Positions 24,660 to 37,199 of a stretch of DNA of 64,000 bases are shown one piece after another. The stretch spans positions 46,605,253 through 46,669,252 of the forward strand of contig CM075939.1 of assembly GCA_038030265.1 (NCBI GenBank), in the 5' to 3' direction. The stretch comes from Corythucha ciliata (lineage: Eukaryota > Arthropoda > Insecta > Hemiptera > Tingidae). Numbering within the stretch: position 1 is the stretch's first letter; each line of letters opens with the position of its first letter. A program made the translations under genes and the position numbers. A model generated the notes under the pieces. The model saw only the letters and a list, made by a program, of their open reading frames with translations, made no database searches and was not told where the DNA came from.

Positions 24660-25470
24660 TAAAGATCTGAGACTTGTAGTTTTTGCTGAAAAAGTCACGA
24701 ATTATTTCTCAATTTTAACCGAAAATTATACCACTTTTACTCAATTATAACCGCAAATCAGAGGATTTTCTCGAACTGACCCGCGAATTAGCGTTTTTCT
24801 CTGTTTTCACTGCGAATGAGAGCTTTATTCGGAATAATTTCTGAGTTTTTTGCGAATCAGCGGATTCTCTCAAATAAATCCGCGAATTATACTTCTCCGT
24901 TTTTACTGCGAGACATTTTGATCGCTTAAAAACTACCGCGGTTCCGAAATTTATAATAATACAAACAAGTGGGAGAGATCTTTCGTTTTCTTAAATATCT
25001 TCATTGTGTTTTGATCGCTGCTTTTTGTGAATTTTACGGCCGGGAGTTAGCGCTTCCTCTTATTTAAAGCCGTGAATTAGCGTTTGTCCTAATTTTGAGC
25101 CGCGAATTAGTTAGTTTTTTTATATGAATTAGCGCTTTTTCACTATTTTAGGCGCAAATATAAATATTCGAGCTCTGTAAAAAGCGCAAACGCCTTTTCT
25201 ATTCTTTTTGCCGCATGCTTCCCCCCAAGATAAGCCAATTAGCGTGCATTTTTGTTGTTGTTGTGTGTGTAGGGGGGGGGGGGGCTCTCGTTTTTAGCTG
25301 TCTATTGAGGGCCTAAAATTTGGCGTTCTCCCATTTTCTCTGTTTTAGTCGCAAAGTTGTCTTCAGAAACCTTGAATTGGTGTATTTTTGAGCGCTGAGG
25401 AGCGATTGTTCTCAATACTAACCGTTAATCAAAGCTTTTAAACTTTACAATCCTTATTTTTTTCACCTTT
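24660..25470 (-). repeat. Degenerate repeat, family A, reverse
   Basis: Units of the type CGCGAATTAGCGTTTTTCTC and TTTTAGCCGCGAA, the reverse complement of family A. A G tract lies near 25271-25284. Confidence 0.8.
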
Positions 25471-25499
25471 AAGTTTTTTGGGGGCCCCTCCCACCCTAA

Positions 25500-26270
25500 G
25501 TCATTGCGCTGTATGGTTTTCTTGTTAACCAGTCAGTTTTCCACTAAAATAGCCCAGTTTTCGACTCAAATAGACAGTTCTCTGCTGAAAATAGTCAGTT
25601 TTCTGCGTACGTAGCCAGTATTTTTCCTGTCTTTATGCGTTTTGGGGGCCCCTCTTTGAATGCAAGCCCAGGGCCGGTCCGTCCCCAACACCCTTAAGTC
25701 GTTACGCTACTGTTTTCTTCCTGAATAGCAAGTTGTCTACTTAAATAGCAGTTTCCTGCCTGGATATAGCCAGTTTTCTGCTCAAATATTTAGTTCTCAG
25801 CAAAAAACAGGCTGTTTTCTGCATATATCAAATTTTCTGCTTAAAGGGGCCCATAGACGTACAATATTATTGCACAAAATAGTAAATTATATTGTGCAAC
25901 TCATCAATACAACCCACAAACGATCAATTTTATTTTACAACCCCTAGTTTGCGCAATATTTTTACAGTACGTGTATGGGCCGCTTAAAACAGCCAGTTTT
26001 CTTCTTGAATAGGCAGTTTTCTACTTTACAGCCAGTTCACCTTTCACTTAGCCATGTTATCATCTTGAACTGTCTTTTTTTCACCTCAAATGGACAGTTT
26101 TCTGCATTGTATCAGTTGGTTTTCTGGTTGAACAGTCAGTTTCCGTGCTTGACAGCCAGTTTTCAGGCCTCTTCTCACAGTTTGAGTGTTATTAAAATGT
26201 CTGATGTGAGTATGTGCTGGAAGGGAAGCAGTGACTTCATCCTGCAGGGACTGAATCAACAGTTTTGAGC
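25500..26270 (+). repeat. Degenerate repeat, family C
   Basis: Diverged units of about 20-24 bp with CAGTTTTCTGCTTRAATAG. A MITE is inserted at 25846-25981. An open frame at 25975-26268 is a reading of the repeat. Confidence 0.75.
25846..25981. mobile_element. MITE with 7-bp target duplication (136 bp)
   Basis: Palindromic non-coding element. The left end is GGGGCCCATAGACGTAC; the reverse complement of the right end is GGCCCATACACGTAC. The inner arms also pair (TTATTGCACAA against AAATATTGCGCAA). Direct repeats GCTTAAA flank it (25839-25845 and 25982-25988). It interrupts a family C array. The 7-8 bp duplication could fit a hAT-like or piggy-backed origin; no transposase is present. Confidence 0.8.
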
Positions 26271-26279
26271 ATGAATGGT

Positions 26280-27195
26280 CGATAAACACAAATTTTGAAG
26301 GTGAAACAGTGAAATTACTGGTGCGGGCAAGGAATAGTCAGGAAACTGCAAGGGCTCAAGGCTAAGTAGGTTTATAAAGGCCATTTTCGAGGCTAAATAG
26401 CCTAAAAAATTGCCGATGGCAACCAAAGATAGATGAATAGCCTAAAAAATTGCAAGACTCCTGGCTACATAATCCCCGAAATTTGCGTTTCGTGCTAATT
26501 AGTCGTGAAACTGCAGTTCACATAAGATAAACAGCCACGAAGGGACAATTTTGAGAGGGAAAAAATTGCATTATTGTAAAGAAAAACTCTTGAATGTGAT
26601 TACGCGCAGTGTCATTGACAGCAAATTAGTCATATATTCAGTCAATAAACAAACAAATTGCTACATCCGAGATTAAAAAGCAGCCAGATTTCCAGTTTCG
26701 GGTCTAAATGCCCTTAAAATTGATGTTCTTTGTGTTTGTTTTCGTCAAATTGCAAGTTACGGGGCGTTTTCCAAGTGACCGTGGAACTCGGGCTATAGCT
26801 GGCCACAACAGAGCCCAAGGTCTGCAGCGAACAGCTACATTTGAAACATTTTTAGGCTAAATATCCGCAAATTTGAAAGTTTTCTGCTTGAATATTCGTG
26901 AAAATGCAAGAATGAGGACCTTTTTTTCTTAGTGGACGTGTACCCTGGGCTAGTCGTCCTCAACTGTATCCACAGCCTTAACGAATATCCGCGTGTAAAA
27001 ATGCAATATTTAGAGCTGAATATTTTCTTTTTTGGACATTTGGGTCCTAATTTAAGCAAAATAACAAGTTTCCTGTCTAAATATACGCGAAATGTACAGT
27101 TTCGAGCCTTAAATTACGCGAAATTGCAGGTTTAGAAGTTATAACAGTAATATCATGAAAATTGCATGGTTCGAAGCCTTTTTTGTGGTGATGGA
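26280..27195 (+). repeat. Degenerate repeat, family D
   Basis: Diverged units of about 30-35 bp with GAAATTGCAAGTTTCGGG and CTAAATATNCG words. The family recurs at 46850-47160 and 55370-55675. Confidence 0.7.
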
Positions 27196-27284
27196 AACCA
27201 GACCGGCAAGCGGCCGAAGCTAGGTGAATAATAGACCCTCAATATTTGGAGTTTCCTATGGCTGATATCGGCAGTGAATTAGCT

Positions 27285-27780
27285 ATTAATTTCACTTTTA
27301 GCCATGAATTAGCGCTTTAATTTTCGCCATTTTTGCGCTTTTTATCAATGTTAGCAGCGATTCAGCGCTTTTTCTCAATTTTAGCAGCGAAAATATCTAT
27401 GTTTTTTTGGCACGAATTAATGAGTTTTCTCAATTTCCGCGGTGAATTAGCCATTTTTCATATTCAACCATGAATAAGCGATTCTTCTCAACTTTCAAGT
27501 TGCCTCCAGAAACTGTGAATTGACGTTTTCTCAATTTTATCAGTGAATAAATAAGCATTTTATTTCAATTTTAGCCCCGCATTAGCGCTTTCCCTCAACT
27601 TCAGCAGTAAATCAGCGATGTCTTTACATGAAGTTGCCCGTAGAAATCGCGAATTAGCGATATCTCAACTTTATCTCTCCCCGTTTGAGCAAATCCCAGT
27701 TTTCCTCAATTTTGCAGCGAATTAGCACTTAAATCCATTTTAACAGCGAATCAGCGATATATTCACACATAGCTCCGAAC
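27285..27780 (-). repeat. Degenerate repeat, family A, reverse
   Basis: Clear reverse family A units (AATTAGCGCTTT, TCTCAATTTTAGCAGCGA). It contains the special GTTGCCTCCAGAAAC monomer at about 27499-27513. Confidence 0.85.
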
Positions 27781-28020
27781 CCCAAACGTTCGAACCACAA
27801 GATCCTGGTCCACCAGACGCTGATTCAGAGTTCAGCTCAAGCGAAGGTGCGTAAAGAAGCCCCCCCCCCTTCCCAAACCAACCAAGGAAAACTCATACCC
27901 GTATTTCATGTTTTTCCGGGAATTATAACGAGTTATAACCATACCACAGTTGCAGCGATTTCCTAAGACAGCCTTTTCTCTCTCACGCACTCTCTCCCTC
28001 TTAGATAGCAGGCGATATGG

Positions 28021-28660
28021 GTCTCAACTCACAATTTCGCCGTTGAAGGTGCCGAATCCGCTAAAATGGTCCCTGAAAGGGCCAAATCCACTGAATTTCG
28101 GATTTGAATGAGCCAAATCCGCAGTTGAGTGATTATTTAAATGAGAAAATCTCTCGAAATTGCTTTTTGAACAGCGCAAATCCCGCGAAATTGCTTGGTT
28201 TCTTGGGTGAGTGAATCCCGTGAAATTGGTTTTTAAAGAGCCAAAACTGCAAAATTTCATTTTTGAAAAAACAAGATCCACCAAATATTGACTCTTTCAG
28301 TTGGCTAAACCCGACATTATTTCTTTTTGGCGAGCGAATATCCCGCGAAAATCGTTTTGAAAATGGGCCAGCCCTCCGAAATTTGGATTTTTAAAGTAGA
28401 CCCTCGAAATTTCTTTTCAAAATGAGCGAATGTCCGGAAATTCTGATTTTGAAGGCGTGAAACCAGTGAAGTTGGCTTTTTTAAGGGGGTCAACTGCTCG
28501 AAATTGGTTTCTTACGTGCTGACCCGCGAATTCGGCTTTTTTAATGAGTGAATTCCGAGAAATTTGGTTGCGCAAGTGCCAATAATTCGTGAAATTCGAG
28601 TTCAATGGGGTGAAAACCGCGAATCGAATAGTTTAGCCTTTTCTTTGGTCAAAATGTTTT
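28021..28660 (+). repeat. Degenerate repeat, family E
   Basis: Diverged units of about 30-33 bp with CCGCGAAATTGGTTTTTGAA and GGGCCAAATCC. Open frames on the minus strand at 28024-28284 and 28417-28605 are periodic readings of the repeat (F-x-G-F pattern). Confidence 0.8.
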
Positions 28661-31000
28661 TTTGGTCCAGTCCAGAGTGTTAAATTTCAGAGCTTAACAG
28701 CACACGGCTGTAAACTTGATTCGGACTGAATTTTCGATTCTTTGAGCTAATAAATCAAGCTTTGAAGGCACAATTCTGTTTTGAAGGTGAACGGGCCATT
28801 TTTGGATTATCAGATCGCGGGTCAAAGTTTTAAGTGTTGTCGACTAACAGGAATGGCCTAGAGGTGGGTGCGCGTCCCCATCTGCGGATCCGCTGTATAC
28901 TCTAACCACTAGAAGCACTAAACAAAAAGACTCATCATTCCCAGAATGTTTGGGCAGATGAGTTTAAAATGAATGAGCGAAGTATTTATGGACCTTTGGA
29001 TTGACAAAAACATATTTTGATGGGGTAAAGATTACTTGAAGATTGGCCCTAAAAACATGCTCGAGAAATTTCAGTTTGGCCCCACCGATTTAGGACTACT
29101 AACAGCTTTCAGATTCGCCCATTGGTCCAATTAATCCAGTTCGGCTCTTGTGTTTAAATAGTACAGATTGGCCCTTCGGGCGCTCATCAGGTGTCGATAT
29201 GTTATATATGTTCTCCTGCCCCTCTTTAACCATAATTGTACATACATATATCTCTGGGCGAATATAGCCTTGGCTATCTGGCAACCCTAAAGGAGCCCGA
29301 GAACTGATCACGAAGGCCACGCAACTCCTTCACAATGTCGTCTCCCGCGATTCCTGTGTGGCAACCAGACGATGACCCACTCGCCGACATGTGTGTGAGA
29401 GAGAGAAAGAGTGGGTGAGTGAGATAGACCCTAACTCGCACGCCCAAGGGCTCAGATGGGTCATCGTTATGAAATGAGTTCTATTCCTGGGCGTTAAAAA
29501 TAATAGTAGTGAGGGGGATGGGAGCAATTTTTGAATAGTCTGATGGGGTGGGAAGGGGCGAAAAACGATTTTTAAACGATTTATTCTCTCCCTTTTCTGT
29601 CCGTGCGTTGTCCTTGCGCACTGTGAAATACTGCTGATCCGATGGTCATTTGAATGCAAATGTTCCTTCTTCTTCTCTTGTTTTGCAATGTCATCTCTCT
29701 CGACACATCACCCTAACCCTCTCCGTCTCCACCCCTTAACATCATCACTACTACGCGAGGTTTTGGACAGTTATTATGACCATGAAGAGTAGCCGTATAC
29801 TATGGTCGACAGCGGGGGGAGGATTTCCGACATTATTCTTCGTGCCACGCGAGGCACTCGACAGTTCAGTTTGTAAGAGGAATAGTGGGCGGGGAGTGGT
29901 GGAAACAAAATGTCATAATCAAGGAGTTTTCCTCTTGAAATGAGCGATTCGAGAGTTCTGTCAGAATTTTAACGATTAATCCTTCGGCTGATAATACCCG
30001 TGGGGAGAAAAACGAGAAACATTATACGCGCCGTCTTATTACGACTCCGTGATAAATCACCCAAAAGTCTTTTTGCGCTCCGCATCCACCAACGGGAGGG
30101 AAATAAAAAAAAATCGTATCGTACTCTCTCTTCGGGGAGATTTTTTTTTTTTTTTTTTCTTCTTCTTGCTGTGGCGTGCCCTCGAAAATTGTTATTCTAA
30201 ATGGGTTATTGTAAGTTTTTCTCGTAGCCGGAGCACGTTTCTTAGATTAACATCGTTACGCACAGGCTCCCTTCAAGCGACAACTGTAGCGATAACGAAT
30301 GAATTAGGATTTTTGAAGCTGAAACCTGTTCCCTTATTTTTATCTTTGATAGAACTTAACGCCATCCCCTCCCGCACACCCCACCATCACTTCGAACGAG
30401 CTCTTCTTCTATTGTTTCAAAATATAGACAGTGTTCTATTTTATAGCGTTTTGCGGAGACAGTGCAGGGTCTGTCAGCTTCACGTGAGGCTGGATGGAAC
30501 GTTTCAAGATCCGAAAATCGTTCGTACCTATTGATGGTCTCAATAAGACCTAGCGTCGAATCAATACAGGGCTACAGGCACCATGCCCGCTCCTTACAAA
30601 CGTTTCACCATAAGTTTGACGAATTTTTGGGTATAAGGACAAAATTTTGAGGTTTTGTTAGTCTTCAAGGTGCAAACGAGTTCACAAACCAAGTGAGACA
30701 TTACCAATATGAAAATGAGGAATGATCCGTTGGGGGCTGTACTGAAGAGCTCTCAACAACTTGCATTATATTTAACATCGACGATGAAACCATTTTACTC
30801 GTCCTGCAGGGGGTAGTTTAAACATGCGAAAAGTGGGGCATTCCGAGTCTAGTGGCGGTCCACTATAGTCATTATGTGCCCTATTACAGAAAATAATAAA
30901 CGTAGAGAGTACAAAAGCACGTACTGACGATAATTTTCAATTGCATTCCGCGTCATTTCACACGTTCTCTCGCTAAAACCTCCCTCCATCTGTTCAATCC
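28661..31000. other. Gene-free stretch
   Basis: No gene recognised. An inverted pair of tRNA A-box-like words surrounds GCGGATCCGC near 28886-28895. A T tract lies near 30141-30158. The 161-residue open frame at 30049-30534 has a poly-Phe run and no domain. Confidence 0.55.
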
Positions 31001-34000
31001 ATGTAGAAACCATGGCAACAACCTATAGTGAAACTTTCTCCGTGTCAAGTAAATAAAGCGACGACATCTCTACTTCGGATTCCTGTAACATCAAGTCAGA
31101 AACTAAGGGTAAGGGTAGCAGGTGGAGAGGGAGAGGAGGTTACGGATCTTCTATTGCCTATATCGGTTTTCTCAGTTCCACCTTCAAATATCCCTTTTTC
31201 CGTCACTCTCAGCAATAGGAAGATTGCCTCCCCCCTCCTCTATAACTTCAGTGATAAACCTTACGACCCAAATGCCCGAGGATATGAACCAATACTGTTT
31301 GAATCTTCACCCACGAATGGTGTGTCCTACGACCTCTCCCCTCCACCACCACATCCTCTACCACCTTCACGAATACCTCAACAGCAACATCAATTCAAAA
31401 TTTCAGGATATTATACCCCTTAGAGTTGACCCTTCCTTTACTACCGTTACTTTATGGCGGTCATCGCAAATTATTCGCTTCCCCTACGGCTATAAATGAC
31501 TCTATAGGGTTCGATGTGTGTACGTTTCAACGTAAATTATGCAAATTTTTATTGCGGAGCGTTCCAAAAAGTAAAAATAAATAAAATAAACTACAGGGCC
31601 GAAGGAGATGAAGCCAAATGAAACGTATAAATTGAAAGGCAAATCGTTATTTTTATTTCGCTTTGTATTCTAACCGTGATCATACCGCTTTTACAAACAA
31701 CTGGGGTGGGAAAAAACGTCTCGAAAATCCGAAGAAAGGACAGAAAATGACGCGCTACAAGCGAGCGCGCCGTTTAATCTAAAGCCAAGAAATTCAACGC
31801 TCCCCATGATCCATAACCATAAGCCCTTTATTTTGGAACGTTTTCCATTTAAAAGTGTTACTGGAGAGGGTGCGAGAGTGAAGGGAGGGAATCAAATTTC
31901 TGAGCAGTTTTTCCCTCTTTAAACTCCTTTCTCTCGTCCTCCAAATTAAAATGAAAAAAAAAAAAGAGCGAAGAACGTATACGGGCAATTTACATGCTCC
32001 GTTTTCTTTATCTTACGAGTTTCTCCACCTTCCATTGCCGTAAAAAAAAAAGGTACCATAAAAATTTAAGTTGGCGCAGCTAGGGTCCCCACCCCCTCCC
32101 CGCACCTTGGTCACAATAGTAAATTTTTCGAGTTGAAAAAAAGACGGGGGGGGGGGGGTGGAGGCACATTAAAAGAGGGACAGAAAAGAAGAGGAAAGAA
32201 GAAGAAAAAAAGGAGGTGAGCGTGCGTATCTAATGCAAATTCTTCTTTTCTTTTCTTTTTCTTCATTGCCCTCAGCTTACACGCTTCGTTAAACTTGAGA
32301 GCAAATCCCCCCCCCCACCCCTCACCAACCCAAAGCTTTTTGATCCGCGTGATAATTTCAGTTCTTTCTAAATCGGTCTAAAACGGTCATTATCCCCCTC
32401 CCAACTCAACACACTTTTTTTTTTCTTGTTTTGTCAAATCGACTTTTCTCTATAGGGCCCAGATAGCCCAGTAGTTTGTATGTAAATTTATTGCAACTGA
32501 TTTTACTTTTAAAAGGGTGAAGTCGACTTAGAGGGCTGTAATCCTCCACTGACTACAAATCTTTAAAAGAAAGGGATTTCAGACTTTAAATTTTGAATAT
32601 TTTGGCAGTCAAAAGGTGGACTATTTTGTTCATTTGTTTGAAATGTCAACGCGACGAGAGCTCCATCGGTTGGTTCCATCGGTGAGCTCCATAAGGAGGG
32701 GGGATAATTTCAAACCGGAAAAATCCTTGGTGTGAAGCTAGGGAATGAAGATCAAGTGTCAATTTAAGTTCTGTGTTGTAGCAACAGGTTTTTATGACCC
32801 TCATCCGTTACCTACAACGAAGTTCTTCGAAGCGAATTGTTACAAGTTATTATACAGTGGCGGAGAAGAGGTGCAAGCTTTGAAGAAGGGGTTTCCAATC
32901 AATTTTATTTCTCACTCGCTCTCTCTCTTTCTTCCCTACAGTACAGTAAATTGTGGAATTTAGCTTAATTACGTGAGGGCATCGTCTCTCATTCTTTTTT
33001 TTTATGGACAAAAAAGTACGGAACACGATAGAAATAAGCGAATTTACGTTAAATTGTGATTTTCTGCCATAAAAATGAACATTCTTCAGACAGAAAAGCC
33101 CTATAATTCCGCGTTTTTTCACCTAGCTGGCGTAGTTCTGCCCCAAAAAGCCGCCCGATTTTTCACAAAACTGAGAATTTGACAACAAAACTTCGTTTCG
33201 CTCGATAACTGTCATATTTTAGCCAAAAATCACTAGTGATTTATTAAATTCAAGCCCCAAATTCGAGGGTTTTTATGTCCCAGTAAGTACTTGTAATTTC
33301 CAACTATTGGCCTGAATACCGGCTACTTCTACACCCTGGAAACGATGTAAATGCGTCTAGCAAACTTGATTGACGATCCCCGAATCTGGCTGTTCCGGGA
33401 AACCATCAATTTAGTCATTCGAACCATTAAATTGAACATTTCGCCCTCCTAAAATCAAAAATCTTAATTTTTTTTTTTCTAGAAACATACTCTCCATCCA
33501 AAAATTAAGCCTCTCTCGTCACCACGTCGGTACGCCACTGTAGCCATGATGCTTAAAGGCACAGACTTTTAGCATGAAAAACGGTCATTTTTCTGAGAAA
33601 ACCAATTTTTTATCAACGGAAAAAGTGTCTTGGAAACTGGCGATTACCACGCGAACTGCGGCAATCACCTGTGTGAAAGCAAATCCCTCAGAACGCGCAA
33701 ATTCTCCCTCAAAAAATGCAGGCGATTCCTCATAAATCTTGCTATTTGAACAGATTAATGTTAATTCAGCCCCCTAAAATCTGGTTCAACCAAGATCCGA
33801 TCTTTCGTAACCCCTCAGGCAATCTTTTCAACCCGCCTGACAACTGGCTGTTTTGTCATGCAACCATGCCATAATGCTTAACAACGGGTCAATGTCAATT
33901 AAAAACCATCTTCGACCATGAAGATGACCCAATCACTGCACAGGAGAGCTTCAAACCAACGTAAGCGTTCCTTGGTCCTTTTCTTGTCATCCCTTTCTTG

Positions 34001-34080
34001 AATTCCGAGCACCGGGCCCGGAGTCAACGGATCCAGCCCCACCCCCTCTGTCGACAAACTTGATTCGTGGTAACTGAGGA
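31001..34080. other. Gene-free stretch
   Basis: No gene recognised. The overlapping open frames at 31028-31499 are low complexity with no motif. A G tract lies near 32145-32158, with purine-rich DNA to 32220. The part from about 33030 to 33850 contains weak repeat-like units (AATTTAGCC, CCAAATTCG) too diverged to assign. Confidence 0.55.
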
Positions 34081-35120
34081 TAACTTGACGGCTAAACTAG
34101 AGATCATATCGTAACACTAAATTTCAACAGGTCCTTTATAGCTTGCTAAAACTGGGAAGGCGTAGGGACTAATGTGCTAATTTTCACAACGAACAATTTG
34201 GAAAAAGCTCCGTTATTCATGGCTAAAATAGCGAGAAACTAACTAATTCGATGATAACCGTTGATAAAACACCAATTCGCGGCCATAATTAAGAAAAAGT
34301 GGTGATTCGCGGCTATACAATTTAGAAAAAGCGGGGATCATTGGCTCAAGAAGGTTCAGCTACAATTGACAAATCACCAACACTTGGTTTTTCGAGGCAA
34401 CTTTGTGACTAAATTTGAGAAAAAGTGATAATTCTCATGGGTATAAATAGAATAAAATCGCAAATTTACGTCTAAAATGGAGAAACCGCGCTGATTCACG
34501 GTTGAAACGAAGAAATAGTGCTAATTCGTGGCAAAAGATGACATAAAGCACTCATCCGCAGCTAGAATGGGGGATAAACGGCAATTCTCGGATAAATTTG
34601 AGAGAATGCGCTAATACGCGCCTGAAATTAAAAAAGAAACCGTTCTAATTCCCGGCTTAAATTGAGTGGCTGAATCAGGACTAAAATTAGAAAAAATGGC
34701 TGATTCCAGGCTAATTTTTAGAGCTTCAGGAACACTTATGAACTATTATGTCACATACATCAAACATTTTTTCTTGCGGCATCACCATACTTCGTTCCCT
34801 TGGTAACATGGATAAAAATGCAGAAAATGCGTATATTTGCGGCTAAGATTAACAAAAAGACCTCATTTGCAGTTAAAATTAGATAGGAAAAAAACAAGTA
34901 TTGGATCAAATTGAGAGTAGCCGCTGGTTTGGAGTGGGAGGGCTATTCTCGCCTAAAGATGAGAAATAATGTTCTTCTAAAATTGGGAAAAAGAGCTAAT
35001 ACGCTGCTGATATTGAAAAAAATCGCTGCTTCGCAGGTAGAAATGTGAGAATACGCTAATTAGCGACTAAAAGTGATAAAAAGAGCTAAATAGTGGGATA
35101 AAAACACTACAAATCACTAA
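34081..35120 (+). repeat. Degenerate repeat, family A
   Basis: About thirty diverged monomers. An internal boundary motif (CCATACTTCGTTCCC then GGTAACATGG) at about 34787-34811 suggests two joined copies. The GAGGCAACTTTGTGACTAAA monomer is at about 34400. Confidence 0.8.
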
Positions 35121-35213
35121 TTAGCGCTTAAGATTCGGAAAAAAACTACATCGAACTAAGCGTGGGGGAAAATTGCCAATTCAACTAGACCGAGAACTGG
35201 CGACAGTCCCATT

Positions 35214-36115
35214 CAACCGGAAGATCATAGTCATGAAAAATGTGCAAAATGATAGCTTATGACCTCCTATTTATGAGTTCGGGAGTCGGCCATGCCGTAT
35301 CTGGGGCCTAAGGATTTTATAGCTAAAGTCCCTAATTTGGGATATGAATTTAATCGGAATAACATAGTCCTGAGACTCTTCTCATTCGAAAGGTTTTATG
35401 GAACAGATTTCGAGTATGATCGTCTGCCTGGGGCATTTACCCTCTGTAGCTCGCCAGACTCACGAAATTTGGGGAATTTCAATAAACCGAAGAACGAAGT
35501 CCGGAAGATGGTCTTATGCAACATGTTTTGTGTTGCTGAATACGAAAATGGTGGTCTGCCTGGGGCACTTGCTCTCAGTGACCAGTCAAGCTGCACAGAG
35601 GGAAAATAATTAACCGGAAGACCATAGTCCTGAAACTAGTCCCATTCGAAAGGTTTCGTGGAGCTGACAACGAATATGATCGTCTACCGTCGTCTGCCTG
35701 GGGCATTTTCCCTTGGCGGCAATTTCCCTTCGCGCTGTTTGACTGCTCACTGAGGAAGAATGCCCCTTGCCGACGCCGGCAGACGATCATTTTTGTATTC
35801 AGCTATATGAAACCTTTCAACTTAGTTCTTCCGGTTAATAAATATCCCATGGAGCTTGACTGGCCACCGACGGGAAAGCTCCAGGCAGACGATCATATTC
35901 GCGATTATCTCCAAAAAAAACCTGTCGAATAAGAGCAGTTTCAGGAATGTTTTCTTCCGGTTAATTTTAATTTCCCAAATTTCGTGAATTTGACGAGCCA
36001 CAGAGGGCAAATGCCCTAGACAGACGACGGCAGACGATCGTTTTCGTGTACAGCTGCGTTAAACCTGTTGCATAAGACCATTTTCCGGACTTTGTTCTTC
36101 CGGTTAATTATTATC
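35214..36115. repeat. Multi-arm foldback cluster
   Basis: At least three forward units (about 35345-35490, 35500-35595, 35610-35730) and three reverse units (about 35765-35850, 35875-36010, 36020-36110) are arranged around a centre near 35745. Shared words are ACCGGAAGACCATAGTCCTG, CATTCGAAAGGTTT, GATCGTCTGCCTGGGGCATT and CACGAAATTTGGGGAATTTC. Open frames on both strands are shadows of the repeat. No transposase. Confidence 0.85.
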
Positions 36116-36203
36116 CCTAATTGAGTGATTTTGACCGGCGGTGAATTCGTGGATAACATTGATCAAAACGCTAATTTTCATGCTAAAATTGAGATAATTA
36201 CAT

Positions 36204-36765
36204 TTATTGAATGAAAACAGAGAATAAACTATTGCTTTGATGATGATGTGGACTTGAAGTACGACAGACAAAATTGTACGATTTAGCGAAATGGGAAAAT
36301 ACACTATTCTTATGCACTCTGAATTGCGGGCCGCTGTCTGTGAAAAGAATTTCCGGAATACCGTGTCTCGAAAACGTAGATTTGCATCTTTCAATCACTT
36401 CAGACGCCGCGCCGTGAGTGTGTTCAAAGTCACTATTTCGAAATTCCGAGAAAATTGGTCGGTTATAGACCATATAACCGATTATAGTTATAGTAATGAA
36501 CCAACGTCCATCCAGCTTGAAGAGATCCATACTAGCTTTTTCCCAAGGTCGAGATGGAAATTCGTTTGGAACTAAAGGTTCTCGTAGGTTCACTCTGTGT
36601 TGGACGCAGATGGGACATTTTTCAATCATTTCAGTGATTTTGATCGACATCCCAGGACACCACAATGTTTTTCTAGCCCACCATTGACTTTTGTTCATGC
36701 CGAGGTGACTGACGTGGATGCGGTGGCCCGATTTGATGAATGGTGATATTGAAAGGTTCTTTCGG
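36204..36765 (-). pseudogene. Gypsy-type LTR retrotransposon integrase fragment
   Basis: Integrase inserts retroelement cDNA into the genome. Upstream, HRIHVSHLGM gives the His half of the zinc-binding domain; MIEKCPICVQHR gives the Cys half. The core follows with RPWEKASMDLFKLDGRWFI (first Asp) and FSRHGIPEILFTDSGPQF (second Asp). The third acidic residue, expected after SPHHHQSNS (normally the HPQSNGLAE region), is missing because the frame diverges and stops at 36204. No flanking LTRs, protease or RT were found, so this is an isolated fragment. Family A-like sequence follows its truncated end. Confidence 0.9.
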
Positions 36766-37199
36766 TCTCAGAAAGCGTTCAATTTAATGTCAGAAACAGC
36801 AAAATTTTACCGCAGAATGTTATTCTTGATTCATATGAGGAAGTTTACACATTTTCCTCGATTCCAACCTTCCTCGCAAACTGTAGAATCACCATGTTAT
36901 TTTATAATTTTTCCAGTTTGGGAGGGAGCTTTGAGGTTGAGGAAAATTTGAGGAATGACTTGGCATACGGGCCTAAAGATTGAAGAGAACTGTAATAATA
37001 AGTAAGGAAACCTGAGTGAGATATATTAGATTTTAAGCATCTCAGCAAGTAAACAATTTTTAACAAAATTTTGATAACTTATCACACTGATCAGACCAAT
37101 TGAAATTCTTGTCAAAGTTTTACCCTAAAAAAACTGTATCTTTGGTATCAATATCACAATTTTTCCTTAAACATTCAATTTCAATTGGTTCACATCGAG
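36766..37199. other. Gene-free stretch
   Basis: No recognisable coding or repeat sequence between the integrase and RT remnants. The integrase frame closes with a stop upstream of ISPFIKSGHR. Confidence 0.55.

Noticed and set aside
28024..28605. Periodic Phe/Gly-rich frames resembling a low-complexity nucleoporin
   Set aside because: They are readings of family E repeats and are broken between units.
30049..30534. 161-residue open frame, one of the longest in the gene-poor middle
   Set aside because: It starts before a T18 tract coding poly-Phe, has no domain, and its length is within chance for 64 kb in six frames.
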